Positions 1 to 6,466 of a stretch of DNA of 6,531 nucleotides are shown in pieces (position 1 is the first letter of the stretch; each line of letters starts with the position of its first letter). This stretch comes from Rickettsiales bacterium (GTDB lineage: Bacteria; Pseudomonadota; Alphaproteobacteria; Rickettsiales; UBA8987): the NCBI GenBank assembly GCA_020631295.1, contig JAHDHN010000044.1, positions 1-6,531 of the forward strand. Direction: 5' to 3'. Below the pieces are notes generated by a model. That model did not search any database and had not been told where the DNA came from. It worked only from the letters and a program-made list of their open reading frames with translations. The position numbers and the translations under genes were made by a program.

Positions 1-1737
1 AAACATAAAACACTTGATACGCAAAATGCTGAAGAAATAGCCCAAATAATTAATGATTTTTCTGTGTCCGTAGGATTTATTCGGAAGAGCCAATGTGAGA
101 ATAATAATTTCTTAGTAAGCACAGCAGAATTGAAGTTTAAAAACGATTTGGGTAAAGAGGGTGTCATCACACCAAAATTTGTGAACTCCCTGGTGGAGCA
201 TGTGTTTTTCAACCGAATACCACCAAAAGCAACATTACTCCCCATTACAGAACGCATCAGCGATGATGCCTTAGAAGATTTCTCTCAGGCTCGCCAAGAT
301 TATGCAGCAGCGTTAGATGCCTATGCTGCAGAATTAGAAACAATTGAAGAAACACAGAATTGGCAACAGGTAACGACTACAAACGGTATGTCTGGTTATG
401 AAGCATTTCAGAAGTTTAAGCATGAATTTAATAATTTCCGTAATCATGGTGGGAAATTTCCTGATACATCCCACTTTAAGAATGATGCATTTCGTGAACA
501 CCTTAATGACTTTGTTACGAAGCAAGGGATACAGTCTATTTTTTCTACAAAACTGGATGAGGTGAATGAAAAGCTGCATCATCGTGTGATCAATTATATC
601 CTGAAAGAGGAGGGGCTAGAGGCATCGAATGAAGAACGTGTATCACGCCGCAAAGAGCTACTGCAAAAACTGCCAGAACCCATTTGCCAGCTGCATGATA
701 ACGGAAAGAAATCACCTGAAAGCTTGCATCGTAAAGCCCAAACAGAACAAAATGGAAAGTTTTACACGGTGTATGATGTTTCACGTGCATTAGTTACGGT
801 AAACTCACCGCATTTTATGAAGCAGCTGCACCAAAATTTACTGCATTATGCTGAAAAATACGGACATAAAGTGCTTACAAAGAAAGAAAAAGCCGATAGC
901 CTTGAACTAAAAAAAATGGATGGTTTCAAGCAATTTACAACAGGCGCCTTCTCTGCACGTGTGAATATATTAATACATTTAGAAGGCACTAATATAGCTG
1001 TTCCAGCTGAAATTAAAATTGAACCAGAAAAACGCCGGGCGGTGGAAGGCTTTTTGCATAAACCCTATGGCGCGTGGCGTGATGTATTGGACGATTATGG
1101 GCGCATAAAGCTAGAAAAGTTTGAAAATAACACAGACCGTTTGCTGCAGTTTTTTAAAGAAACAGAAGAAATTTTGGATGATTTCTTTTTTAAAAGATCA
1201 ACAGCCACACAACAAATTGCCAATTGGGCAGGGGAAGACGGTAATCATATATTTTTGCCTGAAGCATTTGCACATCTTACCATCACACGCAATGGTAATA
1301 AGGCTGCTATCGGTTATAAAGATAGTGGTATATCTACAACATTAGCATTTCTAAAATCCAATAAAAGATGGGAACAGAACATCAATCCGAAGCAAGAAGA
1401 AGCACTCCAAAAAGCCTTAGATTATTGCCATACGGGCTTGTTACGGTTGCATCAATATGCCTGTCATACAGCTATGGAGGCATCTACACCGCGCATGCAA
1501 GCGCTTTATGTAAATGCTATGGAGGCAGCAAATCAAAAAGCTATCGATAAATCTAAAGAAAGCGACGAAGCAAAAGCAGCCTTTAATGAAGAGCATCTTT
1601 ACCCAGACACATGGCTGAAGGCGATGAGAGACCCAAAGGAAAAACCAAAGGTTGCTGAACATCTTGAAGCAATGAAAGCATTGATCAAAAAATTTGATCT
1701 TTCTGAATTCAGCGCACAAAGCCCAAAAATAGGGTAG
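1..1737 (+). CDS. Partial gene: large protein with a RelA/SpoT-like nucleotidyltransferase domain (5' end outside window)
   Basis: The frame is open from base 1, so the start lies upstream; the GTG at 64 is only the first in-window candidate and has no clear ribosome site. Numbering residues from that GTG, about 205-342 read like a RelA/SpoT fold: KKSPESLHRK (215-224, like the ATP-binding K-S-x-x-S-x-x-x-K stretch), YDVSRALVTV (237-246, D238 as candidate metal ligand), GF at 287-288 where the family has GY, AEIKI (315-319, E316 as candidate second acidic residue, like E-I/V-Q-I), and LHKPYGAWR (331-339, like H-K-x-Y-x-x-x-R). Known members transfer pyrophosphate from ATP to nucleotides or tRNA. 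The flanks (1-200 and 343-557) are charged, probably helical and unrecognised. No signal peptide or membrane segment is visible. Sampled lines are near 40% GC, against about 50-55% in the neighbours, which suggests acquisition. The motif match is by eye; activity and substrate are unknown. Confidence 0.6.
   Translation, partial: KHKTLDTQNAEEIAQIINDFSVSVGFIRKSQCENNNFLVSTAELKFKNDLGKEGVITPKFVNSLVEHVFFNRIPPKATLLPITERISDDALEDFSQARQDYAAALDAYAAELETIEETQNWQQVTTTNGMSGYEAFQKFKHEFNNFRNHGGKFPDTSHFKNDAFREHLNDFVTKQGIQSIFSTKLDEVNEKLHHRVINYILKEEGLEASNEERVSRRKELLQKLPEPICQLHDNGKKSPESLHRKAQTEQNGKFYTVYDVSRALVTVNSPHFMKQLHQNLLHYAEKYGHKVLTKKEKADSLELKKMDGFKQFTTGAFSARVNILIHLEGTNIAVPAEIKIEPEKRRAVEGFLHKPYGAWRDVLDDYGRIKLEKFENNTDRLLQFFKETEEILDDFFFKRSTATQQIANWAGEDGNHIFLPEAFAHLTITRNGNKAAIGYKDSGISTTLAFLKSNKRWEQNINPKQEEALQKALDYCHTGLLRLHQYACHTAMEASTPRMQALYVNAMEAANQKAIDKSKESDEAKAAFNEEHLYPDTWLKAMRDPKEKPKVAEHLEAMKALIKKFDLSEFSAQSPKIG
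777..792. promoter_or_regulatory. Weak parS-like sequence inside the RelA/SpoT-like gene
   Basis: TGTTTCACGTGCATTA matches 13 of 16 positions of the bacterial parS consensus TGTTTCACGTGAAACA, including the first 11 without a break. It lies inside coding sequence, where these bases also encode the conserved Asp-Val-Ser-Arg-Ala motif, so coding constraint alone may explain it. The right half-site is degraded, so ParB binding would probably be weak if it occurs. Confidence 0.2.
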
Positions 1738-1754
1738 ATTCTTTTCTGATCTAC
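1734..1754. terminator. Short inverted repeat spanning two convergent stop codons
   Basis: GTAGAT (1734-1739) and ATCTAC (1749-1754) form a perfect 6-bp stem with a 9-base loop. The left arm holds the stop codon of the upstream plus-strand gene and the right arm holds that of the minus-strand M48 gene. The stops are only 13 bases apart. There is no uridine run on either strand, so this is not a canonical intrinsic terminator. It could be a weak bidirectional transcription barrier or chance. Confidence 0.25.
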
Positions 1755-2986
1755 TTCTTCACTGCCTTCACATCGTCCAATAGCCATTTGGTGCCTTTGG
1801 CCATAGTGGTGGTGAGGGTGAGGTCTGTGGGTGCAGTCACCACAATGCTTTGGCCGTTTTTCACGCTGCTTGTATAGCGCGCAATATGGCGTTTCTTATT
1901 CAAATAAATCGCAAAGGCCGGCTGGGTGATGGTATAAGGTCCTTGATAGCCAAATTTGGCCTCGATTCTGCCCTTTGCAGGTTGACGAATGGCCTGCAGG
2001 GTAAATTGCTTTTGCAATGTTTGAATGGCAGCAGCGCGCTCTGTTTGGCGGGCAGCCTCGGCCTGCGCCGTTTGCTTCTGCACCAAGGTGGTGGCTGCCA
2101 CTTCCAGCAAGCTGGCCAGCCCGCCACCCTTGCCTACCTCATGCTGTGCCGTCTGCTTGCGCCATAAATTATTGCCCTGCAAAATGGCTTTATGCTGCGG
2201 GTTGCGCTTCCCTTTTTTGTAATAGGCCTTCACCTGATCAGCGATCTTTTTGGTGTTGGAGGCACGCTCACTATGCATGGGGTGGCTGTGCAGATAGCCG
2301 CCATAATTGCCTGTGTCTTTATAACGCTTTTGCCATAAGCGGCTCGCGGCATAAGGGTCATAGCCTGCCATGGCGGCATATAAAATACCCACCTTATCTG
2401 CCTCTTCTTCCATCTCGTGGGTAAAGGCTGTGGCAAAGCTTTTGGTGCCCGCGGCCTTACTGCCAGCCAGCACGCTGGCCATTTGCACGCCCTGGCGCTC
2501 ATGCACATGGTTGGCCACCGCATGGGCAATTTCATGGCCAATTACCGCGGCCAGCTCATCGTCATCGCTTTGGTCCATCAGCCCTTTAAACACAGCAATG
2601 GTGTTGCCACCGGTGGTAAAGGCGTTAAAGCTATCATCCGGCAACAAAAAAGCACGCCATTTTTCATTGCTGTAATGCGATACAGCTACAATATTATTCA
2701 CTACGCGCTGCAGCCGCGCATACATGGCTTTGCTTACTGCAGCATCTACCGGCTTCTTCTTTTTCTTATAGCTATCAACCACCTGCTGCATTTGCGCATT
2801 ACCGGTTTTGATTTGCCCACGGCGATCTGCCAGGCTAAGCGCGCGGCGCCCGGTCACCGCATCTGTCTCTGACACAGCCTCAGTCAGGCTATATAGCCCT
2901 TTATCGACCGATTCTGCCACCGCACAGGCAGAAAGCAGGCCAAGCATGGTCATTATGTGCAAATGTCTTAGGATAAAACGAAGCAT
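1751..2986 (-). CDS. M48-family zinc metalloprotease, predicted lipoprotein
   Basis: This 411-residue protein has a basic N-terminus, a short hydrophobic stretch and a lipobox LSAC with Cys21, so it is predicted to be an envelope-anchored lipoprotein. The zinc site is complete: HEIAH (H151, E152, H155) and E193 in the ExxAD signature, with D197. The HPMHSER segment (235-241) matches the H-P-x-x-x-x-R region common in M48 enzymes. This resembles periplasmic M48 proteases such as BepA, YcaL and LoiP, which degrade misfolded outer-membrane proteins; that role is inferred. After the protease domain (about 83-255) come an Ala/Gln-rich, probably helical stretch (300-330) and an unrecognised, probably beta-rich tail (340-411). 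There is a KKKKK run at 74-78. AAGGA lies 6 bases before ATG 2986, supporting this start. It lies downstream of the DUF3576 gene on the same strand, with palindrome A between, and shows no convincing promoter of its own. Confidence 0.9.
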   Translation of the reverse strand: MLRFILRHLHIMTMLGLLSACAVAESVDKGLYSLTEAVSETDAVTGRRALSLADRRGQIKTGNAQMQQVVDSYKKKKKPVDAAVSKAMYARLQRVVNNIVAVSHYSNEKWRAFLLPDDSFNAFTTGGNTIAVFKGLMDQSDDDELAAVIGHEIAHAVANHVHERQGVQMASVLAGSKAAGTKSFATAFTHEMEEEADKVGILYAAMAGYDPYAASRLWQKRYKDTGNYGGYLHSHPMHSERASNTKKIADQVKAYYKKGKRNPQHKAILQGNNLWRKQTAQHEVGKGGGLASLLEVAATTLVQKQTAQAEAARQTERAAAIQTLQKQFTLQAIRQPAKGRIEAKFGYQGPYTITQPAFAIYLNKKRHIARYTSSVKNGQSIVVTAPTDLTLTTTMAKGTKWLLDDVKAVKK

Positions 2987-2992
2987 AACAGT

Positions 2993-2997
2993 TCCTT
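2993..2997 (-). promoter_or_regulatory. Ribosome binding site of the M48 protease gene
   Basis: On the minus strand AAGGA sits 6 bases before the ATG at 2986, standard Shine-Dalgarno spacing. It fixes the start that includes the full lipoprotein signal, in preference to the internal Met at residue 12. Confidence 0.6.
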
Positions 2998-3011
2998 TTA
3001 TAACGAGTGTG

Positions 3012-3087
3012 TCCTGCGGCTCGACCGCAGGATCAAATGCAAGAATTATGCCACATCACCATTTGACCCTGTGGTTAAACCACAGGG
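3012..3087. repeat. Palindromic repeat element A (double hairpin)
   Basis: Two hairpins share one geometry, an 8-bp stem and a 5-base loop. Hairpin 1 has arms 3012-3019 (TCCTGCGG) and 3025-3032 with loop CTCGA. Hairpin 2 has arms 3067-3074 (CCCTGTGG) and 3080-3087 with loop TTAAA. The two halves are also inverted copies of each other: 3025-3039 matches the reverse complement of 3060-3074 at 13 of 15 positions, so the whole element can fold as one long cruciform. It lies between the DUF3576 stop (3098) and the M48 start (2986). Neither hairpin is followed by a T run, so it is not a typical terminator. It is related to element B at 3723-3807. Confidence 0.8.
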
Positions 3088-3097
3088 AACATTAAGG

Positions 3098-3598
3098 CTA
3101 GTTGCCAGCGGCACTCTTAATCGTAGACACAAGCTGCGCGGCGATAGCAGCATCCACGCCCACATCGTTCCAGCTGCTGCCAGATTTTTCCTGCTTGAAC
3201 ACATTCAGCTTCACATCTTCGTTCACCAATGCATTGATCTTAAAGCGCTCACCCTTATTGTCCGGATTTTCGTACCAATCGGTCACTAGCACGCCGCTGG
3301 CCGTGTCCACCTCATCAAATGGCATGAAAGAAAGCGTATCTAACGTAGCGCGCCATAATGTACTGCCGCCTGACTTGCCGCCAAAAAAGCCAGCATTACG
3401 GCTATGCGTGCCACCGCCCAACGCCAGCAAATTATAACGATCATCATACTCACGGCCACCAATGCGGCCACGCTTCATGCGGCGCTCATCATCCACTTCC
3501 ATGGGGTAATCGGGCACTACCATGCGGTTGCCGCCTTCATTGCTGCATGCCACCAAGGCGGTTGCGGCAACAATCATAATCACAGAACGTAGTTTCAT
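3098..3598 (-). CDS. DUF3576 domain-containing predicted lipoprotein
   Basis: The 166-residue product starts with MKLRSVIMIV and a lipobox LVAC with Cys18, so it is predicted to be exported and lipidated. The conserved core of DUF3576, an alphaproteobacterial family of unknown function, is recognised from memory: LWRATLDTLSFMPF (81-94), a GV-x-V-TDWY strand (102-109), then NPD-x-x-GERFKINALV (111-125) and LNVFKQ (131-136). The linker 30-55 is rich in charged residues. The start is the ATG at 3598, because GGGAGAG lies just upstream at normal spacing; an in-frame ATG at 3613 would add five residues (MGERP) but overlaps that ribosome site and has none of its own. A candidate promoter lies at 3635-3663. 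The M48 gene follows 111 bases downstream, probably on the same transcript. The role is probably in the envelope; the biochemical function is unknown. Confidence 0.85.
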   Translation of the reverse strand: MKLRSVIMIVAATALVACSNEGGNRMVVPDYPMEVDDERRMKRGRIGGREYDDRYNLLALGGGTHSRNAGFFGGKSGGSTLWRATLDTLSFMPFDEVDTASGVLVTDWYENPDNKGERFKINALVNEDVKLNVFKQEKSGSSWNDVGVDAAIAAQLVSTIKSAAGN

Positions 3599-3634
3599 TG
3601 GTCTCTCTCCCATCGCATATAAAATTATGACATC

Positions 3635-3663
3635 TATATAGGGTTATGATCTGGAAGACGCAA
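3635..3663 (-). promoter_or_regulatory. Candidate sigma-70-type promoter for the DUF3576-M48 pair
   Basis: On the minus strand TTGCGT (3663-3658) is followed after exactly 17 bases by TATATA (3640-3635), about 36 bases before the ATG at 3598. Three of six -35 bases and four of six -10 bases match the housekeeping consensus. Spacing and position are good, sequence only fair. Confidence 0.35.
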
Positions 3664-3722
3664 TGGGTTAGATAACAGGCGATGCGGATGGGTCTGTGTA
3701 CCAATTACACTTAACAATTTCT

Positions 3723-3807
3723 CGTCATCCCACGGCTCGTCCGTGGGATCTCCTATCAATTGCCGTATCCTTATGAGGAGATTCCATGGATAAACCATGG
3801 AATGACG
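3723..3807. repeat. Palindromic repeat element B (double hairpin, 85 bp)
   Basis: Hairpin 1 has 9-bp arms 3727-3735 (ATCCCACGG) and 3741-3749 with loop CTCGT. Hairpin 2 has 9-bp arms 3781-3789 (ATTCCATGG) and 3795-3803 with loop ATAAA. The element ends are inverted copies: CGTCATCCCACGG at 3723-3735 against the reverse complement of 3795-3807, 11 of 13 matching. The inner arms 3741-3754 and 3776-3789 match at 12 of 14. Loop-proximal sequence agrees with element A (GGCTCGnCC in hairpin 1, GGnTAAACC in hairpin 2), while the stems differ with compensating changes. It occupies the divergent region between the DUF3576 gene and parC, ending 64 bases before the parC start. Confidence 0.85.
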
Positions 3808-3871
3808 TGGAAAAGGTGAACTAAAACACTATATTGCACTAAAGCGCCAGAAGCCTTACAGAGCATATGTT

Positions 3872-6103
3872 ATGACTGAAACTACGCCCTCTGCAGAGAT
3901 CATCACGCCCGTTGCCTTTTCCGATGCATTATCGGAGCGTTATTTGGCCTATGCACTTTCTACCATCACCAGCCGCTCCTTGCCGGATGTGCGGGATGGG
4001 TTAAAGCCTGTGCATCGCCGCCTGCTTTATGCCATGCTGCAGCTGAAGCTGGACCCAAATTCTGGCTTTAAGAAATGTGCGCGTGTGGTGGGTGATGTGA
4101 TTGGTAAATACCACCCGCATGGTGACACCGCCGTGTATGATGCAATGGTGCGCATGGCGCAGTCTTTTTCGCTGCGTTATCCGCTGGTGGAAGGCCAGGG
4201 CAATTTTGGCTCTATTGATGGCGATAATGCCGCGGCAATGCGTTACACAGAAGCACGCCTCACGGGTGTGGCACTGGCGCTGTTGCAAGATCTTTCCATG
4301 GATACGGTGGAATTTCACCCTACCTACGACAACTCTGATGAAGAGCCGGATGTGCTGCCGGCCGCTTTTCCTAATTTGCTGGCCAATGGCTCAGAAGGAA
4401 TTGCAGTGGGCATGGCAACAAGCATCCCGCCGCATAATGCTGAAGAGTTGTGCGACGCGTTACTCTATCTGTTAAAAAGCCCCAATGCGACCACCGAGAA
4501 ATTACTGCAATTCATTCAAGGGCCAGATTTCCCCACCGGTGGTGTGTTAGCTCAATCACAGGCGGATATCATCAAGGCCTATGATACAGGCAAAGGCGGT
4601 TTCCGCGTGCGTGCGCGTTGGGAAAAGGAAGACTTAAGCAACGGCCAGTATCAGATTGTGATCACAGAAATCCCCTATCAGGTGAATAAGTCGAAGCTGA
4701 TTGAGAAAATGGCGGACCAGTTTAAGGACAAAAAGCTGGTACTGCTGGGCAATATTCGCGACGAGTCTGCCGAAGATATTCGCCTGATTTTGGAGCCAAA
4801 ATCTCGCAATGTAGACCCAGATATGCTGATGGAAAGCTTGTTTAAGCTGACCGATCTGGAAACACGGGTGAGTTTGAACCTAAATGTGCTAGATGCAAAT
4901 CACCGCCCAGGTGTAATGTCGCTGCAGCAAGTGTTAAACAGCTTTTTGGCGCATCGCTTTGATGTGCTGCAACGCAAAAGCCGCTTCCGCTTGGGCAAAA
5001 TTGCCCATCGTTTGGAGATTTTGGAAGGGCTGCTGATTGCCTATGCCAATCTGGATGACATTATTGCGATTATCCGTGAGGAAGATCACCCTAAACCGGT
5101 GCTGATGCAGCGTTTTGCACTAACTGACACACAAGCCGAAGCTATTTTGAATATGCGTCTGCGCCAATTGCGTAAATTGGAAGAAGTGGAAATTCAGACG
5201 GAACATGAAGGCTTAAGCGCAGAAAAAGCCGAGCTGGAAGCGTTATTGGCGGATGATGACTTGCAGCGCAAGGCGATTGGCTTGCAATTACGTGAGGTGA
5301 AAAAGCAATTTGGCAAAAATACCGAGATTGGTGCGCGCCGTACCTCTATTACCGATGCACCGGCAGATGTGGTGGTCTCCATCGAGGCCTTTGTGGAAAA
5401 AGAGCCGATTACCCTGCTATGTTCACAGCTGGGTTGGATGCGCGCACTGAAAGGCCACACGCCCAATTTGGAAAACACCAAATACCGAGAGGGTGACGCG
5501 GAGCGTTTTGTACTGAAAGCCTATACGACCGACAAGCTGGTGCTGTTTTCTTCCAGCGGACGCTTCTTTACCATTCCGGCGGATAAAATACCGGGCGGCA
5601 AGGGCCATGGTGAAAGTGCCAGCATTCTGGTAGATCTGCCACAGGAAGATGAAATTGTGGCGCTGATGGTTTATGACGCGGAGGCCACATTGCTGGTGGC
5701 CAGCAGCATTGGTAAAGGCTTTGTGGTGCCAATGAGTGATGTGATGGCACAAACCAAAAGCGGCAAGCAGGTGCTGAATTTGCCCAAAGGAGCCACGGCC
5801 AAGCTGTGTGTGCCGGCAGAGGGCGACATGATTGCGCTGGTGGGCACCAACCGCAGATTACTGGTATTCCCGCTGGCAGAATTGCCGGTGATGAAACGCG
5901 GGCAAGGCGTGCAGCTGCAGCGCTATCGCGATGCCACCTTGTCAGACGCCAAAATTTTCACTGCCGCAGAGGGCCTAAGCTGGAAATTAGGTGACCGCAC
6001 CCGCCTGGAAACCAACCTGATCGAATGGGAAGGCAAACGTGGCCATACCGGCCGCATGCCACCCAGCGGCTTCCCTAAAGACAATAGCTTTGGTGGTGGG
6101 TGA
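3872..6103 (+). CDS. parC: DNA topoisomerase IV subunit A (ParC)
   Basis: ParC is the DNA-cleaving subunit of topoisomerase IV, which with ParE (not in this window) decatenates sister chromosomes using ATP. The 743 residues are full length. Visible landmarks: DVRDGLKPVHRRLLYAM (39-55), KYHPHGDTAVYD (79-90), catalytic R124-Y125 in AMRYTEARLT, the IPPHN loop (185-189), tower and coiled-coil regions to about 490, and a C-terminal beta-pinwheel from about 500. The GyrA box (QRRGGKG) is absent and the C-terminus carries ParC-like GKGHGE and KRGQGVQLQRY, so this is ParC, not GyrA. At the quinolone-relevant positions (E. coli ParC Ser80 and Glu84) it has Thr86 and Asp90, both common natural residues. 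The ribosome site before ATG 3872 is weak. A TATATT at 3830-3835 could be a -10 box but lacks a good -35. Its stop lies 6 bases from that of the convergent small gene. Confidence 0.96.
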   Translation: MTETTPSAEIITPVAFSDALSERYLAYALSTITSRSLPDVRDGLKPVHRRLLYAMLQLKLDPNSGFKKCARVVGDVIGKYHPHGDTAVYDAMVRMAQSFSLRYPLVEGQGNFGSIDGDNAAAMRYTEARLTGVALALLQDLSMDTVEFHPTYDNSDEEPDVLPAAFPNLLANGSEGIAVGMATSIPPHNAEELCDALLYLLKSPNATTEKLLQFIQGPDFPTGGVLAQSQADIIKAYDTGKGGFRVRARWEKEDLSNGQYQIVITEIPYQVNKSKLIEKMADQFKDKKLVLLGNIRDESAEDIRLILEPKSRNVDPDMLMESLFKLTDLETRVSLNLNVLDANHRPGVMSLQQVLNSFLAHRFDVLQRKSRFRLGKIAHRLEILEGLLIAYANLDDIIAIIREEDHPKPVLMQRFALTDTQAEAILNMRLRQLRKLEEVEIQTEHEGLSAEKAELEALLADDDLQRKAIGLQLREVKKQFGKNTEIGARRTSITDAPADVVVSIEAFVEKEPITLLCSQLGWMRALKGHTPNLENTKYREGDAERFVLKAYTTDKLVLFSSSGRFFTIPADKIPGGKGHGESASILVDLPQEDEIVALMVYDAEATLLVASSIGKGFVVPMSDVMAQTKSGKQVLNLPKGATAKLCVPAEGDMIALVGTNRRLLVFPLAELPVMKRGQGVQLQRYRDATLSDAKIFTAAEGLSWKLGDRTRLETNLIEWEGKRGHTGRMPPSGFPKDNSFGGG

Positions 6104-6109
6104 TCTTCC

Positions 6110-6355
6110 CTAGCGCGGGCGGTCAGATGATTGAGCCATTGCTAATGGTTGTGGTGCTGGAGTGTCGCATTCATGTACCTCACCACAACATACATCTAAA
6201 GCTGCCATATCCCGCATCAACTCCACAGCATTACCGTGTGTGATATAGGCGCTAACAGCAGATTCTGGGTTTCCAGGGTTAGCGGCCACGTAAGTTTCAA
6301 ATAGCTTGGCCTCTTCACGTCCATTAATAATCAATGGTGCTTTATCGCTGGACAT
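6110..6355 (-). CDS. Small hypothetical protein, 81 residues
   Basis: I do not recognise this family. From the ATG at 6355 it encodes a soluble, mildly acidic protein beginning MSSDKAPLIINGREEAKLFE, with an apparently helical centre (AVELMRDMAAL, 43-53), three cysteines (C56, C57, C63) and a Pro/Ala-rich tail. No signal peptide or membrane helix is seen. The frame continues upstream to an ATG at 6484, but that extension is Pro/Cys-rich and contains two parS-like palindromes read as LHVKH and FHVKH, so I take it as non-coding. The ribosome site before 6355 is poor (AAAGA); a TATATA about 15 bases upstream could be a -10 element. Codon use looks natural. It may be a real small gene or a chance frame convergent with parC. 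Confidence 0.5.
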   Translation of the reverse strand: MSSDKAPLIINGREEAKLFETYVAANPGNPESAVSAYITHGNAVELMRDMAALDVCCGEVHECDTPAPQPLAMAQSSDRPR

Positions 6356-6386
6356 GATCTTTAATGTATATACCCTTTTTTGGCTA

Positions 6387-6402
6387 TGCTTCACGTGAAA
6401 CA
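6387..6402. promoter_or_regulatory. parS: parS site (ParB-binding centromere-like sequence)
   Basis: TGCTTCACGTGAAACA matches 15 of 16 bases of the well-conserved bacterial parS consensus TGTTTCACGTGAAACA, including an intact TTCACGTGAA palindrome; the only change is T to C at position 3. Chromosomal parS sites load ParB clamps that spread and drive origin segregation with ParA, and usually cluster near the replication origin. It lies about 30 bases upstream of the small minus-strand gene's chosen start, 284 bases past the parC stop. ParB binding is inferred from sequence. Confidence 0.8.
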
Positions 6403-6466
6403 GAAGACAGGGGACGGGTGACAAAAGCTTCGGCGGACAGGGTGCCCAGAATAAGGAATGTTTACG

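Noticed and set aside
64..66. GTG at 64 as the true start of the first gene
   Set aside because: The same frame is open back to base 1 with plausible protein sequence, and there is no ribosome site before the GTG, so the gene is treated as 5'-truncated by the window.
2017..2872. Long plus-strand open frames (2017-2424 and 2417-2872) opposite the M48 gene
   Set aside because: They are antisense shadows of a gene with a full signal peptide, zinc site and ribosome site; their peptides are rich in Cys, His and Trp with no recognisable motif.
3012..3087. Hairpins of element A as an intrinsic terminator of the DUF3576 gene
   Set aside because: The stems are suitable but no uridine run follows on the minus strand, and the mirrored double-hairpin design matches element B, which lies in a divergent region.
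3599..3613. ATG at 3613 as the start of the DUF3576 lipoprotein
   Set aside because: The only ribosome site lies downstream of this ATG and is correctly placed for the ATG at 3598, which gives a cleaner lipoprotein signal.
3012..3807. Palindromic repeats as a CRISPR array
   Set aside because: Only two elements more than 600 bases apart with a gene between them, no regular spacers, and no cas genes.
4001..4475. Open frames on both strands within parC (4001-4318 minus, 4101-4475 plus)
   Set aside because: They lie inside the best conserved catalytic region of ParC and have the unnatural composition of out-of-frame translation.
3872..6103. GyrA instead of ParC
   Set aside because: The GyrA box is absent from the C-terminal domain, the protein is shorter than typical GyrA, and the C-terminal motifs are ParC-like.
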